Shown piece by piece: positions 7,901-17,393 of a stretch of 64,000 bases of DNA. The notes under the pieces were generated by a model. That model saw only the letters and a program-made list of their open reading frames with translations, did not search any database and was not told the DNA's origin. Positions within the stretch are counted from its first letter, which is position 1. Each line of letters starts with the position of its first letter. A program made the position numbers and the translations under genes. This stretch comes from Mucilaginibacter sp. (GTDB lineage Bacteria; Bacteroidota; Bacteroidia; Sphingobacteriales; Sphingobacteriaceae), in assembly GCA_031292485.1 (NCBI GenBank), contig JARLHA010000062.1:1-64000 (forward strand). Reading direction: 5' to 3'.

Positions 7901-9268
7901 CTATTCCTCCCCAATATATTTTTGATCCAATTGCTTATTCGCCTTTGCCCCAAGCCCTTTAATTTTTTCGGCGGTTTTGGTGAGGTTGCCATTGCCTTCG
8001 GTGAGTTTACTGATAGCGCTGTCATAGGCATTTTGGCTGAGTTTGATGTTTTTACCGATGCCTTCCATGTCGCTGATAAAGCCGACAAATTTATCATACA
8101 TGGCGCCGCTGAGGCGGGCTATTTCTAAAACGTTGCGGTTCTGACGTTCCTGCTTCCAGATGCTGGCAATAGTGCGCAAAGTTGCCAGTAAGGTTGATGG
8201 GCTTACGATTACCACCCGTTTATCCCAGGCATCGCTGAATAATTCAGCGTCAATTTGTACCGCAAAACTAAAGGACGATTCTATCGGTACAAAAAGCAAT
8301 ACAAAGTCAGGGGAATTGATCTGGTACAGGTCGTGGTAGTTTTTGGAGGATAAGTTTAACACATGGCCCCTTATGGATTCCACATGCGCTTTTGAGTAAA
8401 GTTTACGGTCTTCTTCTGTTTCCGCATTCACCAAACGTTCATAAGCGATTAAAGATACTTTTGAGTCGATGATCAGGTGTTTCTCATCAGGCAGGTCTAT
8501 AATCGCGTCGGGCTGCATTCGGTTGCCCTGTGCGTCAGTTAAACTGGCTTGCAGACGATATTCCCTGTCTTTCACCAGGCCCGAGCGTTCCAGCACCCGT
8601 TCCAGGATCACTTCTCCCCAGTTGCCCTGTTTTTTATTATCGCCTTTTAGGGCTTTGGTCAAATTAGTAGCCTCTTCACTAATCTGTTTATTCAGTGCCA
8701 TTAGTTGGTTGATCTCTCCGCGCAAAATATTTCGCTCATTCGATTCATCTTTATAAACCTTATCCACTTTTTCCTCAAATGCTTTGATATTTTCTTTAAG
8801 GGGATTGAGCAGGATATCCATGCTGCTGCGGTTGGTCTCCACAAACTTTTGTGATTTTTCCTCCAGCAATTTGCTGGCGATATTTTGAAACTCCAGCTGG
8901 AATTTTTGCTGTATGTCGCGGATGGAGGCTTCCTGTTCTGATAGCCGTTGCCGCTGGGCAATCAGTTGTTCCTCGGCCTTGGCCACGCGGTTCTTTTCCA
9001 TCAACAACTCATTGTTCAGCCTTGTGGTCAGATGATCATATCTTTCCCGTTCTTCCTGTAATTGCCTATCTGCCTTGTCCCTTTCAAGCGCTAAGCCGGC
9101 CGCGCGTTCCTCTGCTTTGGCGAGGAATATATGGAGCGAAGTGTTGTCGTTTTTAATGCGCTGAAATTCTTCGGCAGAGATATTATTGGCAGATGCCGGT
9201 TTCTTTAAAAAAAGGAGGACCGCTATTAAAAGAATGACAATGGAGGCGATTAAAATATACAGGCTCAT
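7901..9268 (-). CDS. rmuC: DNA recombination protein RmuC
   Basis: A 455-residue protein with an N-terminal transmembrane anchor (about residues 3-23), a long coiled coil (about 40-200) and the RmuC nuclease-like domain (about 210-400; NWGEVILERVLERSGL, LPDEKHLIIDSKVSL, DFVLLFVPIESSFS). RmuC is thought to limit inversions and rearrangements at short inverted repeats. The DxK-type residues of a restriction-like fold are visible in IIDSKVSL. Length is normal. It sits beside a cluster of inverted-repeat elements, probably by coincidence. Confidence 0.92.
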   Translation of the reverse strand: MSLYILIASIVILLIAVLLFLKKPASANNISAEEFQRIKNDNTSLHIFLAKAEERAAGLALERDKADRQLQEERERYDHLTTRLNNELLMEKNRVAKAEEQLIAQRQRLSEQEASIRDIQQKFQLEFQNIASKLLEEKSQKFVETNRSSMDILLNPLKENIKAFEEKVDKVYKDESNERNILRGEINQLMALNKQISEEATNLTKALKGDNKKQGNWGEVILERVLERSGLVKDREYRLQASLTDAQGNRMQPDAIIDLPDEKHLIIDSKVSLIAYERLVNAETEEDRKLYSKAHVESIRGHVLNLSSKNYHDLYQINSPDFVLLFVPIESSFSFAVQIDAELFSDAWDKRVVIVSPSTLLATLRTIASIWKQERQNRNVLEIARLSGAMYDKFVGFISDMEGIGKNIKLSQNAYDSAISKLTEGNGNLTKTAEKIKGLGAKANKQLDQKYIGEE

Positions 9269-9383
9269 TTTGATAAAAATATTAGCAAAACGAAGGTAGG
9301 GAAATTTAGGAGAGTCCGAAAGTCGGAAAAGTCAGTAAAGTCCGAAAGAAAAAAGAGTTATTCTCCGGGAAGGGGTTTAGGGG

Positions 9384-9869
9384 CTATTGAGTCACCTTTT
9401 CCACCCTAATTCCCACATCACTTACCTCGCGTAATGGGTTATCACGCATGTTTTGTTCGATATAAAAAGTATAAACCCCTTTGGCCAGAAATTTATAATT
9501 TGAACGAAAGGGAGCCTGGTAGCTGTATAAATTTCCGGATCCTTTGCCCAGCCATTCGCCTTCTTTATTGGCAAGTTTAAGCTCATAGCGGGTAACTTCC
9601 GATGTTTTATCGGGGTTAACCCGGGTAATCAGTACAAAAATATTGGAATATTTGTAATCCCCTGTAACCCGTAAATTCATATCCAGGTTATAGGGGATCT
9701 TTTCGTCGTCAATCTTTACATCAAAGCGGAACCGGTTGATATAGGTCCAGTTATGATTTTCAACTCCACTGCTTTTATCAATAACGGCATTTTTATCGGT
9801 GCAGGCCGCAGTCGACAACAAAAACGCAGTAACAGCAATTGAAAAAAATATATTTATTACCTGTTTCAT
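9384..9869 (-). CDS. gldH: Gliding motility lipoprotein GldH
   Basis: A 161-residue lipoprotein with lipobox LLSTAAC (acylated Cys23) and the GldH pattern: NWTYINRFRFDVKIDD, then a beta-rich body with YKYSNIFVLITR and a C-terminal YTFYIEQNMRDNPL. In Flavobacterium GldH is needed for gliding. Its position directly after ricT (no gap: this start at 9869, ricT stop at 9870) and holB is the conserved Bacteroidota gene order. The gene is also found in non-gliding relatives, so motility is not implied. Confidence 0.88.
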   Translation of the reverse strand: MKQVINIFFSIAVTAFLLSTAACTDKNAVIDKSSGVENHNWTYINRFRFDVKIDDEKIPYNLDMNLRVTGDYKYSNIFVLITRVNPDKTSEVTRYELKLANKEGEWLGKGSGNLYSYQAPFRSNYKFLAKGVYTFYIEQNMRDNPLREVSDVGIRVEKVTQ

Positions 9870-11246
9870 TTATTCAGTACCAGGCTGCGGCCCTTTGTTA
9901 TTATCATTACGTTTATTCCGGTTCGGCCTGAATTTTTTCTTTTTATTGGGATTAGGAGCGCCTTCTGGCCTTGGAGCACCTTCCGCACGTGGTACTTGTG
10001 CTGCTACCGGCCGTGGCCCCGGCGTTCCTGCCGGCCGTGGCGCATTGCCTACCGGCCGTGGTGCATTACCTGCCGCAGGTGCAGGGCGTTGCCCGTTTTC
10101 GCCTGCATTGGCTGGTCTGTTGTTTTTATTCCGGTTCTTGTTTTTCTTTCTGTTACGGTTTTCGTCAAGGCGGGTTAAGCTGTCCTGGCCTACTACGTTT
10201 TCATAATCCAGTACTTTTACCGGTTTGGTTTCTATTTCCACTATTTCACCCAAGTCAGGTGGAATGATGCCTTCGCGGTTCATTTTCTGCACTTCCCGAA
10301 CCTGCTCCAATGGCAGCGGGATCCATGATTCTTCCCTCGGATAGCTAAACCACATCAATTTTTTAAAGATATCCGTTTTTTGCAAACGGGCATCGCCTTT
10401 TTCGGTCCTTAAAACATTCACATTATCTGGAATGTATTTGAGGGCGTCCATATAGGTGTCCAGCTCGTAATTTAAACAGCACTTCAGTTTACCGCATTGG
10501 CCGGCCAGTTTTAAAGTGTTTAAAGACAGGTTTTGATACCGGGCAGCGGAGGTAGAAACTGTTTTGAAATCGGTGAGCCATGTAGAACAGCAAAGCTCGC
10601 GCCCGCATGAACCGATGCCGCCGAGCCTGCTGGCTTCCTGTCGCATCCCGATCTGCCGCATTTCGATCCGGATCCGGAAGGTTTCGGCCATTTTTTTGAT
10701 CAGTTCCCTGAAATCGACGCGGCCTTCGGCCGTATAATAAAAGGTGGCTTTTGATTTATCGCCCTGGTAATCCACATCACTTAACTTCATTGACAGGTTA
10801 AGTTCCAGTGCCAGTTTCCGTGATTTGTGCATGGTTTCCCATTCCAGGTCTTTGGCTGCCTTCCATTTATCCACGTCAGCAGGGGTAGCTTTGCGGTAGA
10901 TCTTTTTGGCCACATCGGCTTCTTTCACCCGGCGCTTCACCATCTGCATCCTCACCAGTTCGCCGGTGATGGAAACATGGCCAATATCATAGCCTCCGGT
11001 TGTCGTTTCAACCGCTACCAGTTCACCCGCCTCCAGGTAAATGTTATCATTATTAAGGTAAAATTCTTTTCTTGATCCTTTAAATTTTACCTCAACAACG
11101 TTGAAAGGCTTATAATTTGTCGGCATGTCCATATTGGACAACCAATCGTAAACATCTAACTTGCTGCAGCCATTGGTGAGGCACGAGCCGTTACTTTTGC
11201 AGCCCGCCGGAGAACATCCCCCGGATGAGCAACTTCCACATCCCAT
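9870..11246 (-). CDS. ricT: PSP1/RicT family protein with a low-complexity basic tail
   Basis: 458 residues. The N terminus is cysteine-rich (six Cys in the first 30 residues, MGCGSCSSGGC). The PSP1 core holds the signature GGIGSCGRELCCSTWL and CGKLKCCLNYE. A tail of about 90 residues is rich in Pro, Ala, Arg and Lys (repeats of APRPxG) and is likely disordered. RicT in Bacillus belongs to an iron-sulfur complex that assists mRNA processing; the role in Bacteroidota is less clear. It lies between holB and gldH in one operon. Confidence 0.88.
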   Translation of the reverse strand: MGCGSCSSGGCSPAGCKSNGSCLTNGCSKLDVYDWLSNMDMPTNYKPFNVVEVKFKGSRKEFYLNNDNIYLEAGELVAVETTTGGYDIGHVSITGELVRMQMVKRRVKEADVAKKIYRKATPADVDKWKAAKDLEWETMHKSRKLALELNLSMKLSDVDYQGDKSKATFYYTAEGRVDFRELIKKMAETFRIRIEMRQIGMRQEASRLGGIGSCGRELCCSTWLTDFKTVSTSAARYQNLSLNTLKLAGQCGKLKCCLNYELDTYMDALKYIPDNVNVLRTEKGDARLQKTDIFKKLMWFSYPREESWIPLPLEQVREVQKMNREGIIPPDLGEIVEIETKPVKVLDYENVVGQDSLTRLDENRNRKKNKNRNKNNRPANAGENGQRPAPAAGNAPRPVGNAPRPAGTPGPRPVAAQVPRAEGAPRPEGAPNPNKKKKFRPNRNKRNDNNKGPQPGTE

Positions 11247-11261
11247 AATTAATCTGGTATA

Positions 11262-12395
11262 TTAGGTGTCCGCTTTTTGGCGGATCGTTAAACTTATTAA
11301 CTTAATAATCTGTAAAGATACATCTAAAAATAAAATTTTAGGGTTCGCATTTCGTTCTATATGATAGTGGGCTTTTTCAAGCTCGTTGATGATCCCTTGA
11401 GCCAGCGGGATACTCATGGCTTTGGCCATCCGTTGCGCGGTTTCCAGCTCGCTGGGCGGCAAGTGAACCAGGTTTTCGGCTCCCGATAAAATGAGGCAGC
11501 ACTCCCGAAGGAAATTGACCCCGTAACGCAAAAAATTCTTCTGGTTTTCACGGCCCATCTTTGAGGCCTGATCAACAAAAGCTACAATTTCAATCCCTTT
11601 ATTCCCAAAGCATAAGCGCAGCCATTGTACAAACTGGTTATGAAAACTATCGTTACCATCCTGCAGCATCGCCAGTGCTTCGGTTAAATTGCCGTTGCTT
11701 AAATACGCCACCTGTGCTGCCGCCTCGTCAGTCTGGTGATGTTTTTCAACCAGGAAATCTTTTATTTCATGATACCCTAATGCCGGGATCTTGATCAGTT
11801 GCGTACGCGAAAGGATGGTGTTTAAAATCTGGTCCTGGTTTTGGGCCACCAATAAAAACAAAGTATTTGGCTGTGGCTCTTCAATAATTTTGAGCAATGC
11901 ATTGCCTTCCTTATCCAAATATTCAGGCAGCCATAGGATCAAAATTTTATAGGCCGATTCAAAAGGCTTAAAGCTAAGTTTTTTGATAATCTGGTGGCAT
12001 TCGGCGATATTGATATTGGCCTGTTTGTTCTCCGCCTCCAGGTAACCGCGCCAGGTATCCAAACTTAAATAGGGATTAGCTATAAAAGCGTCGCGCCATT
12101 GTTCAATAAAGGTAATAGCGGTATCATCCTTGTGTTTGGCAAAAAACGGGTAGGAGAAATGGAGGTCGGGGTGCATCAGTTTCTGATACTTGCGGCAGGA
12201 AGAGCATTCTCCGCAGGAATCATCCGGCTGTTTATTTTCGCAGGATAAATATTGCGCATAGGCAACCGCCAGGGGCAAACTGCCGGAGCCGGCCGGACCC
12301 AAAAACAATTGCGCATGACTCACCCGGTTCTCTGTGACCGAATTGATCAAACGTTGCTTTATAGCATCCTGTCCTACGATTTGCTTAAACTGCAT
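11262..12395 (-). CDS. holB: DNA polymerase III delta-prime subunit
   Basis: A 377-residue clamp-loader subunit. It begins MQFKQIVGQDAIKQRL and has a P-loop-like GPAGSGS that lacks the usual Lys (expected in delta-prime, which does not hydrolyse ATP), a zinc-binding cluster CxxxxxxxxCxxCxxC around residues 52-67, and the SRTQL sensor-like motif. It is the first gene of holB-ricT-gldH, with a 15-bp gap to ricT. TAATTTG just upstream of the ATG resembles a -7 box. Confidence 0.9.
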   Translation of the reverse strand: MQFKQIVGQDAIKQRLINSVTENRVSHAQLFLGPAGSGSLPLAVAYAQYLSCENKQPDDSCGECSSCRKYQKLMHPDLHFSYPFFAKHKDDTAITFIEQWRDAFIANPYLSLDTWRGYLEAENKQANINIAECHQIIKKLSFKPFESAYKILILWLPEYLDKEGNALLKIIEEPQPNTLFLLVAQNQDQILNTILSRTQLIKIPALGYHEIKDFLVEKHHQTDEAAAQVAYLSNGNLTEALAMLQDGNDSFHNQFVQWLRLCFGNKGIEIVAFVDQASKMGRENQKNFLRYGVNFLRECCLILSGAENLVHLPPSELETAQRMAKAMSIPLAQGIINELEKAHYHIERNANPKILFLDVSLQIIKLISLTIRQKADT

Positions 12396-12505
12396 TGGTG
12401 CAAATTAGGGAATTTTTTTAGATAAGAAATATTCTGTCGGCCAATTCATTGTTAAATTGTTAATAAATAAGCCACCAACTAATTTTATTAGCATTTTATT
12501 TTTTC

Positions 12506-12513
12506 TATTTTTG
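12506..12513 (+). promoter_or_regulatory. Candidate -7 box (TATTTTTG) of the restriction-modification unit
   Basis: TATTTTTG fits TAnnTTTG and ends 11 bases before the methyltransferase ATG at 12525, giving a very short leader. No clear -33 TTG at the standard spacing is seen. Confidence 0.35.
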
Positions 12514-12524
12514 GAAATACCGTT

Positions 12525-13382
12525 ATGGAAATTAAAACAGAATTGTTTTTAGGGGATTGTCAATCAGAACTGAAAAAGTTGGCTGACAATTCTGTTGATT
12601 TAATTATTACTTCACCGCCATATGCCGATCAAAGAAAGGCAACTTACGGCGGAATTCACCCCAATGAATATGTAGATTGGTTTTCTCCAATTTCTGAACA
12701 ACTATTGAGAGTTCTTAAGCCAAACGGAACTTTTATTCTCAACATTAAAGAGAAAGTTCTTGATGGGGAACGAAGTACATATGTAATGGAACTCATTTTG
12801 GCAATGAAAAAGCAAGGCTGGTTTTGGACAGAGGAGTTTATTTGGCATAAGAAAAACTCCTACCCAGGCAAATGGCCGAATCGCTTTAGAGATTCTTGGG
12901 AAAGATTGCTTCAATTTAATAAAAGCAAAAAATTTAATATGTACCAAGAAGAAGTCATGGTGCCTATGGGTGATTGGGCAAAATCTCGTTTAAAAAATTT
13001 AAGTGAAACAGATAAAAAAAGAGATAACTCAAAGGTTGGAAGTGGGTTTGGGAAAAATATATCCAATTGGTTGGAAAGAGACATGGCTTACCCTTCAAAT
13101 GTTTTACATCTGGCAACAGAATGTAATAATAAGAACCACAGCGCAGCCTTTCCAGAGGAATTGCCAGAATGGTTTATAAAGCTTTTTACAAAAAAAAATG
13201 ATATTGTTTTGGATCCTTTTATGGGTTCAGGTACTACACTTTTTGTTTCTAAACGTCTAATGAGAAACTCGATTGGAATTGAAATTCTTCCTGAATATTT
13301 TGAAATGGTCAAAAAGCAGATTATTCCGTTAGAATTACATTTATTTGAACCTGAAATAAAATATGAAAAAACTGGATCTTAA
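12525..13382 (+). CDS. DNA methyltransferase of a type II restriction-modification system (beta class, probably N4-cytosine)
   Basis: A 285-residue methyltransferase. Motif IV TSPPY lies near residue 30 and the AdoMet-binding motif I DPFMGSGTT near residue 230, so the order is beta-type. TSPPY, rather than DPPY, is more usual in N4-cytosine enzymes, but N6-adenine is not excluded. The coding region is clearly AT-richer than the genes on both sides, suggesting acquisition. Its last 20 bases overlap the restriction endonuclease gene. It should protect host DNA from the partner nuclease; the recognition site cannot be read from the sequence. Confidence 0.88.
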   Translation: MEIKTELFLGDCQSELKKLADNSVDLIITSPPYADQRKATYGGIHPNEYVDWFSPISEQLLRVLKPNGTFILNIKEKVLDGERSTYVMELILAMKKQGWFWTEEFIWHKKNSYPGKWPNRFRDSWERLLQFNKSKKFNMYQEEVMVPMGDWAKSRLKNLSETDKKRDNSKVGSGFGKNISNWLERDMAYPSNVLHLATECNNKNHSAAFPEELPEWFIKLFTKKNDIVLDPFMGSGTTLFVSKRLMRNSIGIEILPEYFEMVKKQIIPLELHLFEPEIKYEKTGS

Positions 13383-14097
13383 TGATGTCGCTATTTATGT
13401 CGAGCAAAATATCGGTACTTTTCACCTTAAAAGGATACAAAAGATAAAAAGCCTTAATCTAACTAAGATATTGCTTTCAAAAAACCCTTACCTATTTAAA
13501 GCGAAATATCTGTTGACTGCGGATCAAATCATAAATAGTCTGGTTACAGCAACAATTTCTTCTAGTGAAGAAAGCATGTTTGGCGATTGGCTAGAAGGAC
13601 TTGCAATATTTGTCAATCAAAAAGTATATGGTGGATGGAAGTCTGGAATAAAAGGAATTGATCTTGAATTCGACGATAAAAACACGAGATATATCGTTAC
13701 AATTAAATCCGGGCCGAGTTGGGGGAATTCAAGTCAAATCGAAAAAATGGTTAATCACTTCAATACTGCCAGAAGAACGTTAACAACCGGTAATTCTAAA
13801 CTGCAAATTGTTGCCGTAAATGGTTGTTGCTATGGAAGAGAAAACCACCAATTAAAGACTGAAAATTATTATAAATATTGTGGCCAAAAATTTTGGGAGT
13901 TTATTTCGGGGAATAAGCTTTTGTATACAGAAATTATAGAACCTTTGGGGTATAAGGCAAAGGAGAAAAATGATGACTTTATGTTATTGTATTCTCAACT
14001 AGTGAATAAGTTGACATTAGAATTCCTGAATGATTTTTGCTTTCCTAATGGAATGCTTAATTGGAAAAAAATAGTAGAATTTAATTCCAAAGCATAG
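13363..14097 (+). CDS. Type II restriction endonuclease (PD-(D/E)XK type)
   Basis: 244 residues. GIDLEFDD followed by YIVTIKSGPSWGNSSQ fits the PD-(D/E)XK pattern, with the Asp of GIDLEF and the T-I-K segment as likely catalytic residues. The overall sequence, with VNGCCYGR and KYCGQKFWEFISG, resembles a family I recall as PmeII-like; that name is from memory. It overlaps the methyltransferase by 20 bp, so the pair is translated from one message. The stop codon ends one base before the ruvX ATG. AT-rich like its partner. Confidence 0.8.
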   Translation: MKKLDLNDVAIYVEQNIGTFHLKRIQKIKSLNLTKILLSKNPYLFKAKYLLTADQIINSLVTATISSSEESMFGDWLEGLAIFVNQKVYGGWKSGIKGIDLEFDDKNTRYIVTIKSGPSWGNSSQIEKMVNHFNTARRTLTTGNSKLQIVAVNGCCYGRENHQLKTENYYKYCGQKFWEFISGNKLLYTEIIEPLGYKAKEKNDDFMLLYSQLVNKLTLEFLNDFCFPNGMLNWKKIVEFNSKA

Positions 14098-14098
14098 C

Positions 14099-14515
14099 AT
14101 GCCTCGAATCATGGCCTTTGATTACGGAACCAAACGTATCGGTATCGCCGTTACTGACCCGATGCAAATTATTGCGACAGGGCTGGATACCATTCATCCC
14201 TTAAAAATTATTGATTATTTAAAAAATTACCTGCAAACCGAGCAGGTGGAACGCTTTATTGTGGGCGAGCCAAAACAAATGGACAATACCCCTTCGCAAT
14301 CGGCTATTCATGTAAAGGGCTTTGTGAACCTGCTGAAAAAAACCTTCCCGGACACGCCCATTGAAATGCTGGATGAGCGCTTCACCTCAAAAATGGCCTC
14401 TGCGGCGATTGCTCAAAGCGGCATGAATAAAAAGCACCGCCAGAATAAGGAGCTGGTGGATACCATTTCGGCGGTGATCCTGCTGCAATCATGGATGGAA
14501 AAGAAATTTTATTGA
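14099..14515 (+). CDS. ruvX: Holliday junction resolvase-like protein RuvX/YqgF
   Basis: 138 residues with an RNase H-like fold. The first strand MAFDYGTKRIGIAVTD carries the first catalytic Asp; FIVGEPKQM, DERFTS and ELVDTISAVILL follow. The family is implicated in 16S rRNA maturation and possibly Holliday junction processing. The ATG at 14099 is one base after the restriction gene's stop. An ATG at 14111 is out of frame, while the in-frame internal Met (residue 5) could also serve. The base composition returns to that of the core genome here. Confidence 0.9.
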   Translation: MPRIMAFDYGTKRIGIAVTDPMQIIATGLDTIHPLKIIDYLKNYLQTEQVERFIVGEPKQMDNTPSQSAIHVKGFVNLLKKTFPDTPIEMLDERFTSKMASAAIAQSGMNKKHRQNKELVDTISAVILLQSWMEKKFY

Positions 14516-14725
14516 TTTTTGGGGATTACGCCGATTTCAGACGTTCGGGCTTTAGCAGTACAGCTTGAACGCACCAAAGGGAGACTATGTAAAATAGTGT
14601 AAACCCCGTTTTAATGCATAAGCGCATAAATAGCTCATTATTATGAATTTACAAAATTCAAAAATTTAAATGTGTAAACCTTTTGTAAACCATGTTTACT
14701 TGTTTTTATGCCGTTTGACCTGACA

Positions 14726-15175
14726 TCAGGAGGCTTCCGCCACTTGTTTGATCACCTGGTTTCTTATAACCAATAGCTTGCACATGTAGCGGGTTAGAAA
14801 AAGGAAATTTGCCAACTTTCCCAGCCACCACACCGGCGATTCAAAATCAAAAACATCTTTCATGGTCGTTTGCCCGTTGATGTTAAAAAATAGATGATCG
14901 TGCCGGAAGCTTTTGAATGCGCCCTCTACCATTTCGTCCGTAAAATAATTGGGGTATTCGAACCGGGTGATCTTTACAGTTAATTTTTGGCGAATACCGA
15001 AATGTTTTGCCTGCCAGGTAACGGTTTCGTCCAATCCGATCAGGCCGCTGGTTCGGCCTGCAATAGCTTGCTCACCGGTTTGTTTGGTGGACTCCAGGTG
15101 CAGGTCGATACTCCTCGCTAAATCAAAGCATCGTTCGATCGGCGCATTGATGGTGGTGGACAATTCGATGATCAC
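14726..15175 (-). CDS. SRPBCC family (START-like) protein
   Basis: A 149-residue single-domain protein with the SRPBCC beginning (STTINAPIERCFDLARSIDLHLES), a central strand region (GLDETVTWQAKHFGIRQKLTVKITRFEYP) and a C-terminal helix. The family binds hydrophobic ligands in a deep cavity; the ligand is unknown. It is transcribed alone, converging with ruvX. Confidence 0.8.
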   Translation of the reverse strand: MIIELSTTINAPIERCFDLARSIDLHLESTKQTGEQAIAGRTSGLIGLDETVTWQAKHFGIRQKLTVKITRFEYPNYFTDEMVEGAFKSFRHDHLFFNINGQTTMKDVFDFESPVWWLGKLANFLFLTRYMCKLLVIRNQVIKQVAEAS

Positions 15176-15179
15176 AGAT

Positions 15180-15286
15180 TTTAATCGGTTTTTTAGATTA
15201 CACTGATTAAAAGACTAACAATAGTATACAATCAACAATCCGCAGACAAAAATCTGTACAATCCCCAAATCACCCTAAATCAGTGG
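15180..15286. repeat. Degenerate intergenic repeat (cagattttaatcgg type)
   Basis: The stretch reads cacagattttaatcgg...gattacactgattaaa and then aatccgcagacaaaaatctgtacaatcc...atcagtg. These are loosely inverted versions of one AT-rich phrase seen between genes in many Bacteroidota. No coding potential. Confidence 0.35.
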
Positions 15287-16735
15287 TTAAAATTCAGCAT
15301 TCTTCGGAAACCTCGGAAAAGGGATCACATCCCTGATATTGCCCATCCCGGTAACAAAAAGCACCAGGCGTTCAAATCCCAATCCAAAACCGGCATGAGG
15401 GCATGCGCCAAAACGGCGGGTATCCAAATACCACCAAAGCTCTTCTTTGGGGATGCCCATTTCATCCATGCGCTGCTCCAGTTTATCAAGTCTCTCTTCA
15501 CGTTGCGATCCACCTACAATTTCGCCGATGCCCGGGAAAAGGATGTCCATGGCGCGTACCGTTTCGTTGCCGTTCATGTCCGTTTCATTCTGGCGCATAT
15601 AAAACGCTTTGATCTGTTTGGGGTAATCGGTAAGGATCACGGGCTTTTTAAAATGCTTTTCAACCAGGTAACGTTCATGTTCCGATTGCAGGTCGGTTCC
15701 CCAGCCTTCCACCGGGTATTGGAATTTCTTTTTCTTGTTCGGGGTCGATTCTTTCAGGATGGCGATCGCCTCGGTATACGTTAATCGTTCGAAATCGTTA
15801 TTCAAACAAAACTGCAGTTTTTCGATCAGGGTCATCTCCGACCGGGCCTGTTGCGGCTTTTGCTTTTCTTCATCCAGCAGGCGCTGTGTCAGAAATTCGA
15901 TGTCCTCCACATTTTTTTCCAAAGCATATTTGATCACATACTTTAGCAGGGCCTCGGCCAGGTCCATGTTATCATTCAGGTCGTAAAAAGCCATTTCGGG
16001 TTCTATCATCCAAAACTCCGCCAGGTGACGGGTGGTATTGGAATTTTCAGCCCTGAAAGTAGGTCCGAAGGTATAAATATCGCTTAAAGCCATGGCGCCA
16101 AGTTCGCCTTCCAGCTGGCCGGAAACGGTAAGATTGGTTGGGCGGCCGAAAAAATCTTCTTTAAAATCGATTTCACCATTCTCGTCTTTTGGTGGATTGG
16201 CCAGGTCGAAATTGGTGACGTGGAAAGTTTCACCCGCCCCTTCAGCATCCGAAGCCGTGATGATCGGCGTATGCAGATAAACAAAGCCCCGCTCCTGGAA
16301 AAACTGGTGAATGGCGAACGCCAGGCTATTCCGTACGCGGAAAATAGCGCCGAACGTATTGGTGCGGAAACGCAGGTGGGCGTTTTCCCTTAAAAACTCC
16401 AAACTATGTTTTTTGGGTTGAATAGGATAGGTCTCCGGGTCACAGTCGCCTAAAACTTCAATAACTTTCGCTTTAAGGTCCACTTTTTGCCCTTTGCCTA
16501 AAGAGGCAACCAGAGTGCCGGATGCGCTGATGGCGGCGCCGGTGGTAATTCTTTTTAACAAAGCCGGATCCGTGTTTTCAAAATCAACCACCACCTGTAA
16601 ATTGCTGTTGGTTGAGCCGTCATTCAAAGCGATGAACTGGTTATTACGGAAGGTGCGCACCCATCCTTTTACCAATACCTCAATATCTGTTTGTTCGCTT
16701 TCCAGTAATGCTTTGATCTTAATCCGCTGGCTCAT
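15287..16735 (-). CDS. asnS: Asparagine--tRNA ligase
   Basis: A 482-residue class IIb aminoacyl-tRNA synthetase that charges tRNA-Asn. The N-terminal OB-fold anticodon domain (about 1-110; [20 protein letters not shown]) is followed by the catalytic core with motif 2 ([22 protein letters not shown]) and motif 3 ([15 protein letters not shown]). Length is typical. On the minus strand TATTTTTG occurs about 26 bases before the ATG and is a good -7 box. Confidence 0.96.
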   Translation of the reverse strand: MSQRIKIKALLESEQTDIEVLVKGWVRTFRNNQFIALNDGSTNSNLQVVVDFENTDPALLKRITTGAAISASGTLVASLGKGQKVDLKAKVIEVLGDCDPETYPIQPKKHSLEFLRENAHLRFRTNTFGAIFRVRNSLAFAIHQFFQERGFVYLHTPIITASDAEGAGETFHVTNFDLANPPKDENGEIDFKEDFFGRPTNLTVSGQLEGELGAMALSDIYTFGPTFRAENSNTTRHLAEFWMIEPEMAFYDLNDNMDLAEALLKYVIKYALEKNVEDIEFLTQRLLDEEKQKPQQARSEMTLIEKLQFCLNNDFERLTYTEAIAILKESTPNKKKKFQYPVEGWGTDLQSEHERYLVEKHFKKPVILTDYPKQIKAFYMRQNETDMNGNETVRAMDILFPGIGEIVGGSQREERLDKLEQRMDEMGIPKEELWWYLDTRRFGACPHAGFGLGFERLVLFVTGMGNIRDVIPFPRFPKNAEF

Positions 16736-16765
16736 AAAAATAAATTTTGAGCGGCAAAAATACGA

Positions 16766-17248
16766 TTATTTGTTCAATGCAACTTTGAAATTTCCATATA
16801 AAAAGCGTATACCTGCTGGGTTAGCCGGGTTAATAAACTTTATAGAAAAGGTGCCCTGGATGTGATTAGAGGGTTGGTCGTAAAAAGTAACCATCAGGGA
16901 GTTGCTGAATAATGTATCCAATTTATAACTATTGAAGGGAGGGCCGTTGCCAACGGAGCTATTGTAGGATGCAGAAGCCGGGTTTAAGGAGTAGCCACCC
17001 AGTCCGTTATATTTTATGCGAAAAGTCAGTGTGTCATACAAATTATTACCAAAGTTTTGGCCGATACCTGCTATGGCAATCGAGTCGTTAGCCACGATGG
17101 AGCCAGATGCTACAGCGCGCCAATTGACGCTGTCTTTCTCAGCAAACATAATATTATCGGGGGGCTTTGGCGTGTCGCAGCAATACCGGCTGCAGCCATA
17201 AAGAAACAGGAGGGTGATAGCTGCAAATAAGTAAAAAATGTTTTTCAT
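16766..17248 (-). CDS. Lipoprotein of unknown function
   Basis: A 160-residue protein with a lipoprotein signal (LLFLYGC, Cys19), followed by a CC pair and a beta-rich body. It resembles small Bacteroidota outer-membrane lipoproteins of the DUF6252 type in size and in the NWRA...YGLGGYSLNP pattern, but this match is uncertain. Monocistronic; the stop lies 31 bp before the asnS start on the same strand. Confidence 0.6.
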   Translation of the reverse strand: MKNIFYLFAAITLLFLYGCSRYCCDTPKPPDNIMFAEKDSVNWRAVASGSIVANDSIAIAGIGQNFGNNLYDTLTFRIKYNGLGGYSLNPASASYNSSVGNGPPFNSYKLDTLFSNSLMVTFYDQPSNHIQGTFSIKFINPANPAGIRFLYGNFKVALNK

Positions 17249-17393
17249 CGGTGATTGCTGATAAGTTTGGGTTTTGCCGGTTTGATTTTATGGCTTCCGT
17301 TTTTATGCTATTACGCAGTGACACGTCATCGTGATACAATATTATTGATAATATTATGTCTTTTAAAAACCCCAATTGATTAAGTTTGCTTTA

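Noticed and set aside
9312-9350. agtccgaaagtcggaaaagtcag phrase between rmuC and gldH as a regulatory site
   Set aside because: The same phrase occurs near 53850 and looks like a common intergenic repeat rather than an operator.
11262-12395. Missing P-loop lysine in holB as a defect
   Set aside because: The delta-prime subunit normally does not bind and hydrolyse ATP, so this is expected.
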